Origin: Furcasterigmium furcatum
Lineage: Eukaryota > Ascomycota > Sordariomycetes > Glomerellales > Plectosphaerellaceae
Reading direction: 5' to 3'
DNA: 64,000 nucleotides
NCBI GenBank assembly: GCA_001599815.1
Contig: BCIA01000002.1
Coordinates: 6,793,626-6,857,625, forward strand
This document shows, piece by piece, positions 32,062 through 41,480 of this stretch. Every line of letters begins with the position of its first letter. The stretch's first letter is position 1. Position numbers and translations under genes: made by a program. The notes beneath the pieces are model-generated. The model saw only the letters and a program-made list of their open reading frames with translations, was not told the DNA's origin and did no database searches.

Positions 32062-33287
32062 ATGCACGCACTCGCTATTCTCGGCCTTCTGCCCGTGGCC
32101 CTGGGCTGCCTGAACACCAGGACCAACCCCTGCGCCAGCTTCATCAAGTCCCAGGTCGCCCAGGCGTCTCCGTTCTGCGCCACGTTCACCCAGAGCACCG
32201 TCACTGCCACCACCGGCCTCCCGGCATGGGCCACCAACTGCGATAACAAGCCCAAGCTCCTCTCGTCGGAGTGTGCGTGCCACTACCCCGGAGGCGGCAA
32301 CCCGCCGGCCCCGACCACCATCACGACCCGAACCACCACCACCACGGGGCGGACCACCACGACCACCGGCAACAACCCTCCCCCTACTGGTGTCACCACT
32401 ACCCTTCCCCAGTCCTCCGGTGCTGTTGCCACTAACACGCCCATTCTCGTCCCCGTGTCCTTTGACGGTGGCATGAGGAAGTACGACCGCAGCCGTACGT
32501 CGTCCAGCTTTGGCAATGCCGTTTTCAGGGCACACATATTGATATAATCCCAGCTCGTGTTTGCGCAGAGCAGGATGAGACCGGCGAGAAAGACTCCATG
32601 TTCATCCTGGAGGACGGCGCGACGCTCTCCAACGTCATCATCGGCCCTGATCAGGCTGAGGGCGTCCACTGCAGGGGACGATGGTAAGTCGAATTTTCCC
32701 GGGGTGATACTTCATCTGCTGACCATTTGATAGCACTCTGTGAGCTTTGTTTCCGCGAATCTGCCCAAGTGAAGTGAGCTAACAGTCGCAGCGTCAACGT
32801 CTGGTGGCAGGATGTCTGCGAGGATGCCCTGTAAGTCTCCCATTCATGCCCCCGTATCAACGCCTCAGTATCTCATCCACCGTCATCCAGCACCGTCAAG
32901 CAGAACAGCGGCACCACGTACGTGATCGGCGGCGGCGCCTTCAAAGCGTCCGACAAGATCTTCCAGTTCAACGGGTTCGGCACGCTGGACATCAAGAACT
33001 TCTACGCCGAGGACTACGGCAAGGTGGTGCGCAGCTGCGGCAACTGCAGCAACAACGGCGGCGCGCGGCACGTGGTCATCGACAACATGCTCGCGCGCGA
33101 CGGCGGCGTGCTCTGCGGCATCAACACAAACTACGGCGACACGTGCACCATCCGCAACAGCTGCCAGGACAGCAACAAGACGTGCGACAAGTACACGGGC
33201 AACAACAGCGGCAAGGAGCCGAGCAAGATCGGGTCGGGGCCGGACAGCCAGTACTGCAAGGTCAGCGGGTTCAGCACGAGCTGCTAG
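32062..33287 (+). CDS. Secreted pectate lyase, PL3 family, with N-terminal Cys-rich module
   Basis: Exons 32062-32494, 32569-32683, 32734-32739, 32792-32830 and 32891-33287 join to 329 aa. A signal peptide (MHALAILGLLPVALG) is followed by a Cys module (NPCASFIKSQVAQASPFCAT, later SECACHY), a Thr/Pro-rich linker (about 80-125), then the PL3 domain: TPILVPVSFDGGMRKY, SMFILEDGATLSNVIIGPDQ, EGVHCRGRCTLVNVWWQDV, CEDALTVKQNSGTTYVIGGG, and the Cys-rich end of the parallel beta-helix. PL3 enzymes cleave de-esterified pectin by beta-elimination in a calcium-dependent reaction outside the cell. The third exon is only 6 nt (CACTCT) and encodes the C-T-L turn; without it the conserved motif HC...CTLVNVWW is broken. 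The gene is typical of plant-associated or saprotrophic fungi. Confidence 0.9.
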
Positions 33288-34108
33288 GCTGGTGGTGAGC
33301 TGGACGGGGCGTGGTCATCGCCGATGGGGTTGGGCGCGAGGGGCAGACTGAGATCGGTGCGGAGAATAGGTTGAGTCTTGTTTTTGCCGTCAGAGCGAGT
33401 GTGTTATCGTCGAAGTGTTGAAAAGAGCGCTGCATCATGTACATAGTTGTCGCCCAGATATTACAAAATCCAAGTTTGGTTGAGGTGTCCGACGTCCGCT
33501 TCAGCCAAGACACTGAACGCTCCAGTCACGGGCACCACTCTTCCCAGCGACAAGCCCGCGTATAAATAAGCCGTGCATATAAGCCGAGGGAGTCTGGGCC
33601 TAGACATTTGCCGTCATGCGTTGTGGCGGTCTTGTCTCGGCGGTTGACTATAACGGGACATCAACAGCCGGCACTAGAAGCGCCATGATGCTGCGGCTGA
33701 CAGGTGATCCGCGAAAACCATGTGGCGGCCCCGGTTGTTTTCCCCTGAACGTCCCCATTAACCCCCTGCAGTTCTGTGTGCTCGGGACGCCGCCCTTTGC
33801 CCCTCTTGGCATTAAGAACCGCGCCGGCGCGGTCGAGAGCCCATTCTCGCTCCATTTCTCTGGTAATACTTCCCCGCCGGCATGTGCGACACCAAGCCGA
33901 TCCTAATTTTCCCATTTCGTCCTGAAGTGGAGAGGGACTGCTTGATGAATCCGGAGAGGAGATCGACTGGCCTAGCCGGCCAGGGCCAAATGTCCGAGTC
34001 AGATATGTTGACTGGGCATCCCGCATCCACCCTTTTGCTATGTTCTCTCTTGTTTCCTCTTCTATGTAGCAAATTGACGAGCGAGTACTGCTGAGAGCTG
34101 CTCCCATC
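33288..34108. other. Intergenic region with TATAAATAAG
   Basis: About 820 bp. TATAAATAAG at 33561-33570 may be the core promoter of the rhodopsin-domain gene, implying a leader of about 500 nt. An open frame at 33616-33906 shows no domain and is not called. Confidence 0.45.
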
Positions 34109-35488
34109 ATGGCCGTCGAGAACCGCGGGCCACAGCTCCAGGCCGTGGCCTGCTTTTTGCTCGCCTTGGCTGTCGTTTCCATGCTCCTCAGGGCCTACGT
34201 CCGCCAATTTCTTGTCAAAAGCTTCGGTGTCGACGACTGGTTCATGGTGGTTGCCACGGTTAGTACTTGCGGTCTCCCTCTATCTTTTCTGGCCCAAGAC
34301 TGACATTTTGCTAGGTATTCTTCATCTTGTTCGTGACCTGCGCTCTTTGCGGCGTCCATTACGGCACCGGGCGGCATTACTGGGATCTCGAAAAGGCCGA
34401 CCGGGTCGAGGCGTTCAAGGTACACAGCATTCTGCACTTTCGTACCCCTGCCTGAACACAGGAGACTCGCTAACCTCCCCACCCCTTGCAGTACTGGTGG
34501 TTCTGCTACCTCTGGTACTGCCTCACCATGATCGCCTCCAAGATCTCCATCGGCTACTTCCTGCTCCGAATCACGGTGCGACAGCTCCATACCTGGACCA
34601 TCTACGGCGCCCTGGCCATCACCGTCCTCACCGGCATCGTCTTCTTCTTTGTCACCCTGTTCCAGTGCAGCCCGGTCTCCTTCTTCTGGGACAAGGATAT
34701 CCCCGGCGGCCAGTGCGTCCCGATGGACGTCATCATCGGCTTGACGTACCTCTACAGCGTCTTCAGCGTCATCTCCGACTTCACCTTTGCGATCCTGCCG
34801 GCCTTCCTCATCTCGGGCCTCAACATGGACCGGAGGACCAAGACGGTGTTGATACCGTTGTTCCTCATGGCCTGCGCGTGAGTCCGCTCCTGGCCATCGC
34901 ATATGAATTTGTCTGACAAGTCCCAGGGCCAGCTGTGCTGTTGTCGTACGATTCGCCTACATCAAAGACTTCAAGAACCCAGACTTCCTATGTAAGTCTT
35001 TCGTCTCCCGGCACGTACGAGGAATCATGTGAAGCTAACTCTCTCCTTCAGACGCCACGGTAGACATCGCCATCTGGTCCACCGTCGAGCAAGGCCTGGC
35101 CATCAGCGCCGGCAGTCTTGCTACCCTGCGACCGCTCTTCCGCCTGGTGCTCTCCAAGCTTGGCATTTCCGGCGCCGGCACCTCGGGGCCGCTACAGTCC
35201 GGGAATCCGACCAGCAGGGGTTTCAGCAACATCGGGCCGTCGAAGCAAAGTCGCGGCAACTTCAGTCTCAAGACCTTTATACAAAAGGACAAGGAGAACG
35301 ATGGCGACATCCGGGAGGACGACGTACCGCGGCTCCGGCCGTCGGATTCGGACCCCAAGGTCGTCTCGACGTGGAGAGTAGGGCAGGGTGACAGCGAGGA
35401 GGAGCTGAATGAGCGGCCCAAGGACCGGGTGTGGGTTGACCGGCAGTATGAGGTGACGGTATCTTCCGGTGGGAACAGGGCTAATTAA
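34109..35488 (+). CDS. Fungal rhodopsin-domain (PTH11-type) membrane protein
   Basis: Five exons (34109-34258, 34315-34419, 34492-34877, 34927-34991, 35052-35488) give 380 aa. Seven hydrophobic segments are predicted. Family landmarks are LRAYVRQFLVKSFGVDDWFM, HYGTGRHYWDLEKADR, YWWFCYLWYCLTMIASKISI, the Cys-containing loop FQCSPVSFFWDKDIPGGQCV, and STVEQGLAISAGSLATLRPLF at the last span. A cytosolic Ser/Asp-rich tail of about 130 residues follows. The family includes the PTH11 receptor-like proteins, some of which carry an N-terminal CFEM domain; there is none here. A ligand or signalling role is not established for this protein. Confidence 0.9.
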
Positions 35489-35762
35489 GTGGAAATGTGA
35501 TTCTTAATTTCTTATAGTATGGATCATAGCGAGGCTCCAGTCAGGTCACAGACTGTTCTAGTCACATGGCGCCACCCTTACGAATATCCCCTTCAGTATC
35601 TTTGGTATTGGAGTAAAATATGGCAGATGAAAGTCTGACGATCGGAATATTAAACTAATGCTTGAATATCTCCCGCCTCATACCTACTTGGTATGCAACA
35701 GTGGCCCAGGGGCAGGCCAGGTATTAACCCAAACAAGAAAGACTTTGAAGAATGCCGGATGC
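35489..35762. other. Convergent intergenic region
   Basis: 274 bp between converging stops. Nothing recognised. Confidence 0.5.
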
Positions 35763-37572
35763 CTACCTTGGGTGCGCCACGCTGGTCCCATCAACCTCAT
35801 ACCGCGCCGTCGTGCCAACTGGTGAGGCGGCCATCTCAGAGGGCAGATAGCCTGCATGCATCTCGCTGGCGCGCTTGTCCGGCTGATCCCGATAGCTGGG
35901 TTTGCCACCGTCCGGAGACTGAGTGTTCTCCATCTCGACCAGCGCTGCGGATGTTCCGTCCTGCCCTGTCTTTCTCCGGCGTCTTCTCCGCATAAACCAG
36001 AGGAGACCCCCTATGAACGCGATGACGACGAGGCCGCCGACAACCCCCCCTGCGATAGGACCAGCGGGGATCGGGTTGCTGGCTGGCGGCGTGCTTTTTG
36101 GCAGAAACAGATCGCGGACTCCGGTGGACCAGGTTACAGTCTCGAGGTTTCTGTTGTGATAGTTAGTAGAAGTAAAATATCTCAGCAGTGTGCCAGACAT
36201 ACCCGTTGTCGTACCAGTCCCTGATCGTCCGATGTTGCGTGTATTCCTCCGCACCTGAATCATACCTATCCTTCCACTCCCAGGTACTCAGGTCGAAGAT
36301 GCCGAGCCCGCTCGGGAAAGGGTCCTTCTCCTGCCATTCAAGATTCATGATTCCTCCCCAGCTTAGCATCTGTCGGCGGCCCACGACGGCGCAAGCATGT
36401 CCGTATCGACTGTAGGCGATGCTGTCGGGGTTAGGGTACGTGACCTTTGTCCAGAAGAAACCAGGCAGGCTGAGGACAAAAATTTCGCTGTATGAAGCAG
36501 CCTCATGCGCGTTGCGGCCGCCGAAGATGAAGCTGACAGGTTTCGCCGTCAGTATGAAGGGCCCCCCTGGGACAAGGTCCCTTGTCCTCAAGAACGCCAG
36601 CACTTACATCTCGAACCTGTTACTACTGTCAGAGCCACGTGCCTCCACACCTGCGACACAGAAGTCCATGCGACCCGCCATCCATCCATTTGTCTCCTGG
36701 GAGTACCATGTCCGAGTGACAGGATCCATGAAATGGATCGTGCCGAAGTCGATGTAGCCATCCGCGTCACGCTGCCTGCTGGCTCCGCGCGCGCCGCCAA
36801 AGACGAAGACGAGCCCGTTGGGGCCAAAGTTTGGTGCGAACACGCCGCCGCCGCCAAAGATGTTTCGCGTCTCGGCGGAATACGGGGCAGTCGCGTTGTG
36901 CGACCACTCGTTCGTCTCGAAATCGAACTCCAGGCGGCCGACGAAGTTGTTCACCGGGTCACTCGCCGTCGTCCTCCAGCTTGACTCGCCACCGAATATG
37001 AAGCCAGTGTCGGGGGTGCTGACGACGACGTTGGAGCCCGTCCTGGGATGACTGAAAAAGCCGTCTCCTTCGTCAGGCGTCTCGTTGAGCCACTCTCCTC
37101 GGCCATCGCCATCGCCGCTCGGCTTGAACCGCCACAGCTCCGGTCTTGGCCGGACCTCTCCGATTGGAAAGGATGCTACGTCCCACGTGGAGATGTATCC
37201 CCCCCAGGCGTAGAAGCTCTCAGAGGCTTGATCGATCAAGAGGGCTTGCTTTATGAGTGACGCTTTCGTGTTGGATCCGTACGTGTTCTCGACTATCGTC
37301 ACGTCTTTGACGGCCCAAGATTTGGACAGATCGATTGCAAGCGTTGCGTTGACTAGTTATCCGGAGGCGATTGTCAAAGATCGGTCCGGAAAGGGGGACG
37401 CATCCAGCGTGTACGAACCTGGGTTCACGAGTCTGGACTCGGCATCACTGTTGTTTTGCGAGACCTCTCCGCCATCATAGTAGATGAAATCTCCTACAAC
37501 GGCGGCCGCTCCAAACGATCTCCGGTAGAACAAGCTGTCCGAGGGGTTATTTTCGGGTCCGGGGTCGGACAT
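35763..37572 (-). CDS. Kelch-repeat protein with a C-terminal membrane anchor
   Basis: Exons 37419-37572, 36608-37352, 36203-36532 and 35763-36150 join to 538 aa; introns are 66, 75 and 52 bp, the last with TACTAAC. Kelch-type beta-propeller motifs recur: FGAAAVVGDFIYYDGGEVS, FYAWGGYIS, TGFIFGGESS, NGLVFVFGGARG, RFEIFIFGGRNAHE (formed by the second splice) and YGHACAVVGRRQMLSWGG. A single transmembrane span (GPIAGGVVGGLVVIAFIGGL) and a basic FMRRRRRR patch follow, with a polar cytosolic tail of about 65 residues. Similar fungal proteins start with a signal peptide; none is seen after ATG 37572, so a 5' exon may be missing. A TATA-like sequence lies near 37920 on the minus strand, 345 bp upstream, which also hints at more 5' sequence. 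The ligand of the extracellular propeller is unknown. Confidence 0.82.
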
Positions 37573-38147
37573 GTCGCCTCTTGCCACGGTAGCCTCGAAA
37601 ACCAACTTGCGTGTCGGAAGCCTTTGGGCACAACAATCGATCTCTGATAACGGCAGGACAGATATCAAATGAATGAATTGAGGGACGAGAAGCCAGTTAA
37701 GGGGGGAGCTCGCACAAGGAGAGCGAGATCAACCGTCTCCCAGGAGTGTTACACAGCATCGTCCCAAGCAAGCTCCGCCGCGCCCATCATCCTCCCGAGC
37801 GGCAGAAGCCAATGACGAGTGCAACCTCGCGGGACTGGCTGTGTTCTCGAGCTAATCAGGAGCCGGTTCCAAAGCCTCATGGCAATAGCGGCGGCTGGGC
37901 ATGTGGCTCATTTTCCTTTTTATATCACAGCCTGATCTTCATAGGAGCCACCGCGTCTTCTGGCCGTGCAAGCCAAGAAGTAATCTCACCGGGACGCAGC
38001 CAAGATGTCTTACCTTTCTCGGAAGCCCGTTGCACCGAGATGGTATTGCCAGCCTGATGTTGACAAGAGACCGCCGACACGCGGGGAGAGATGCTGGAAA
38101 GGCTGCTGGTGGTCATGATGCATGTTGACTACCCTGACTATTACAGT
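37573..38147. other. Intergenic region upstream of the kelch gene
   Basis: About 575 bp between the kelch start and the isomerase stop. A reverse-strand TATATAAAAAG-like sequence lies near 37916-37926. A missing first exon of the kelch gene could be here, but I could not identify a signal peptide-like frame. Confidence 0.4.
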
Positions 38148-39224
38148 TTAATCAGAACCACTCAGTCCAAGCATGCTTTGAATGTCGCTCCTTTCGACAT
38201 TGGTCCCAGCAAAGTCGTCGAAAGGAACATCCATCACCGGAATGATGAGGTTGGAGATGAAGGGAGCCCCCTCCCGCGCGCAAACATACTTGTCCTTGTA
38301 GACACACTCCGACTCCAGCACCGCCCATCCTTCGTAACCATACTTTGTCAGGCGCGTAAAGATGCCTTTGAAATCGACCTGGCCATCCCCCAGGGCTCGA
38401 AACCGGCCAGCGCGCTCAGTCCACCCCGCGTAACCTCCGTATACACCTTGTCTCCCATCTGGTCGGAACTCGGCGTCCTTGACGTGGAAAGCCTTGATGC
38501 GCTCGTGGTAAATGTCCACAAAATCCAGGTAATTGAGCTGTTGGAGCACGAAATGGCTTGGGTCGAAGAGGATGCAGGCGCGTCGGTGATTGTCCACCAG
38601 ATGCAGGAAACGCTCAAACGACACTCCATCGTGCAGGTCTTCGCCGGGATGGAGTTCGAAGCACACGTCGACATCGGCCTCGTCGAAGGCGTCGAGAATC
38701 GGTTTCCACCTCTTGGCCAGCTCCTCAAACGCAGTCTCAATCAAATGATCCGGCCGCTGGGGCCAAGGATAGAAGTAAGGCCATGCCAGAGCGCCGCTGA
38801 AGGTTGCGTGTGCCTTCATGCCCAGGTTCTTGGAAGCTTTAGCGGCGGCGAGGAGCACTCCATGGGCCCATTCTTGACGAAGTTTCGAGTCGCCATGGAC
38901 CCTTTCCGGGGCGAAACCATCGAAAAGCTTGTCATACGCTGGGTGGACGGCGATAAGCTGGCCCTGCAGATGGGAAGACAGCTCCGTCAGCTGGATGCCG
39001 TGATTTGCGGCCAGTTGCAGGAGCTGACTGCAGTATTCTTCGTCTTCTGCAGCTCTTTCGATGTCAATCAGACGGTCGTCGATGGGAATCTGAAGTCCTT
39101 TGTATCCCAGATCAGATGCCCACTTCACGAGACCCTCCAAAGTGTTGTAAGGTGCTTCATTCGAGAGATACTGAGCAACAAAGATGGAGGGACCCTTGAT
39201 GGTCCGAAGCTTTGAAGTCGGCAT
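38148..39224 (-). CDS. Sugar phosphate isomerase/epimerase-type TIM barrel
   Basis: Single exon, 358 aa from ATG 39224 (an upstream in-frame ATG at 39308 adds 28 leader-like residues). The sequence follows the xylose-isomerase-like (AP endonuclease 2) barrel. DLGYKGLQIPIDD forms the second strand. The metal-binding residues appear as CFELHPGEDLHDG (Glu), CILFDPSHFVLQQL (Asp, His), IKAFHVKDAEFRPDG (His-Val-Lys-Asp) and EGWAVLESECVYKD (Glu). The enzymes isomerise or epimerise sugars and inositols with a divalent cation in the cytosol. The substrate is unknown. No hydrophobic or signal segment is present. Confidence 0.88.
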   Translation of the reverse strand: MPTSKLRTIKGPSIFVAQYLSNEAPYNTLEGLVKWASDLGYKGLQIPIDDRLIDIERAAEDEEYCSQLLQLAANHGIQLTELSSHLQGQLIAVHPAYDKLFDGFAPERVHGDSKLRQEWAHGVLLAAAKASKNLGMKAHATFSGALAWPYFYPWPQRPDHLIETAFEELAKRWKPILDAFDEADVDVCFELHPGEDLHDGVSFERFLHLVDNHRRACILFDPSHFVLQQLNYLDFVDIYHERIKAFHVKDAEFRPDGRQGVYGGYAGWTERAGRFRALGDGQVDFKGIFTRLTKYGYEGWAVLESECVYKDKYVCAREGAPFISNLIIPVMDVPFDDFAGTNVERSDIQSMLGLSGSD

Positions 39225-39552
39225 GCTGGGGTGTTGGAAACCGGGGGCGGTGGCGGTGGTGAAGGTGTTTAAGCTGAGTCGGCAGCGGAGGACACGGAAG
39301 TGATGCATGCATGAGCCGGCCCTAAATACGGGCGATCTAAGTGGTGCGGACTTGCCCGAAAGAGCAGCGCCAGCCTCGCTCAGACATGGAACGGATAATC
39401 GAGATACCCCCCCTTTGACGTTAAAAAACCAAGATCAGTGCTTACTTAAGTCGAGATGGATCAAAAGACCGTTAGATGGCCTGTAGCATTCCTAGGGATG
39501 GCCTATCTGAACGGCAACACATCTGGATCTGCCACCATTTGCGACCCAGGTC
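39225..39552. other. Intergenic region
   Basis: 328 bp between the isomerase start and the ADE2 stop, both on the minus strand. No gene seen. Confidence 0.5.
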
Positions 39553-41480
39553 TCATTTCTTCTCCAAATATGCCTGCCATCCGATCTCCCCAAGCCTCGC
39601 GGCCTTGGCTTCGACCTCGTCGCACATGCCGTCCATGTACGCGGCCATGGCCTGCCTGTACTTCGCATCACCGGTTCCCAGGATCCGCACGGCCAGGAGG
39701 CCGGCGTTCGTGCTGTTGTTGATGCCAACCGTCGCGACGGGGCAGCCTCGGGGCATCTGGACGATGCTCAGCAAGCTGTCCTGGCCGTCGAGGTGCGTCG
39801 CCTTGACGGGGACGCCGATCACGGGGATGGGCGTCTCCGACGCCAGCATGCCGGGCAGGGCAGCGGCGCCGCCGGCTGCGGCGATGAGGACGCGGATGCC
39901 CCGCTCGGCGGCGGACTTGGCCAGCTCGCTCATCAGGTGAGGTGTGCGATGGGCGGAGGTGATTGTGAAGTCGTACGGGACGCGGAACTTCTCGAGCATC
40001 TCGAACGCGCCCTTGAGCACGCCGAGGTCGGAGTCGGAGCCCATGGTGACGACGACGAGGGGATTCTTCGTGTCGCGGGACGAGGACGGAGCTGCTGCCG
40101 CCGCCGCCGCCGGGGCAGTCGGTCGCAGTTGAGCCGCCGAGGCCTGGAGGCGCTTCACGCGGATTTGGTCCACCTCTTGCACCAAGGGGGCCGCCAAAGC
40201 CTGCAAGTCTGTGTCGTCGGAGTAAGAGGTGATGGTGATGTGACCAATCTTGCGGCTGGGCTTGGAGGCTTTGCCGTAGAGGTGGACGAAGACGTCCATG
40301 TCGTCGCTGTACACCTCGTCCTGATGAGTCAGCTCAATGAGGGCGTCGTGGGAGTCTTCTTGCGCTCCGCCGAGGACGTTCAGCATGATGGCGGAGGAAA
40401 CCCGGGGTTGGAGCTTGATGGATCGCGGCATGATGTCCAGAATGGAGCAGAGCTGGGCGCGGAACTGGGACATGGCCGGCACGGCTTCTATCGTGTAATG
40501 GCCGGAGTTATGTCTAGAACATGTCAGAATCCATGGCTGTCTCAACAGGAAAGAGGCATCCATACGGTCTCGGTGCTACCTCGTTCACCACCAGGTCATC
40601 TGTTCGACTGTCAGCATACTCTTTGGCCTGGTCCCTTGCGGGAGCACGCACCGTTCTCAAGCAGGAACATCTCCACGGCGAACACGCCTCGTCCCTTGAG
40701 GGTCCTCACGACGTCGGAGGCCAGCTTCCTCGCCTTCTCGGACACTTCCGGGGCGACGTTTCGCGGCGGGTAGAAGACCTTGGTGCAGATGCTCTCCTCG
40801 TGGATCGTCTCCACCGCCGGGTAGGCGTGCACGGCTCTCAGGTTGCCAGCATCGTCCTCCGTCCGCACGGCCATGACCGCGAGCTCCTGCTTGAAGGGCT
40901 GGAACTTCTCGGCGTACAGCGAAAGCTTCCCCATGACGCGGGCTGCCTCCTCGACGTTCTCGGGCCCGTCGACCTTGAAGTTGCCGCGCCCGTCGTAGGA
41001 CTCCTTGCGGGCCTTCACCATGAAGGGGAAGCCGTAGGCCTCGGCGGCCTTCTGCAGCGACTCCTGGACCGGCTCCTCGATGCTCATCTGGGGTGCGACG
41101 GGGATGCCGGACTTGTGGAAGTGCTCCTTCTGGAGGAACTTGTCCTGGATAAGGCGCAGGGTCTCCCAGGAGGGGTGGACGGGGACCTTCTTGAGCTGGC
41201 CGTCGACTTCGACGCCCTTGGTGGCGATCTCCTCGAGCACGGCGGTGTCGATGTGCTCGATCTCGACGGTCAGGACGTCGCACCGCCTGGCGAGCTCGCG
41301 GATCTTCTCGGCGTCTTTGAAGGAGCCCGTGACGTGCTTGGCGTTCTGGTTGATCTGCTTGGTGGGACAGTCGGCGGCGTCGAGGACTACGAGCTCGACC
41401 CCCAGGAGTGCGGCCTGCTCCTGGAGCATCCTGCCGAGCTGGCCGCCGCCGAGGATTCCGACAACCGGTCCCTTGGCCAT
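39553..41480 (-). CDS. ADE2: Phosphoribosylaminoimidazole carboxylase (PurK-PurE fusion)
   Basis: Exons 40652-41480, 40566-40599 and 39553-40513 with two 52-bp introns give 607 aa, close to the usual fungal length. The N-terminal ATP-grasp PurK half starts GPVVGILGGGQLGRML and includes FMVKARKESYDGRGNFKV. The tiny second exon encodes part of NEVAPRPHNSGHYTIEA, which confirms the splicing. The C-terminal PurE half has VVTMGSDSDLGVLKGAFEML, ITSAHRTPHLMSEL, LIAAAGGAAALPGMLA and VGINNSTNAGLLAVRIL. The enzyme turns aminoimidazole ribonucleotide into carboxyaminoimidazole ribonucleotide in purine synthesis, in the cytosol. In fungi loss of this gene makes a red purine auxotroph. An Ala-rich linker (AAAAAAA) joins the two halves. 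Confidence 0.97.

Noticed and set aside
33616..33906. 96-aa frame 46 bp after TATAAATAAG
   Set aside because: No signal peptide or domain; more likely part of the leader of the rhodopsin-domain gene.
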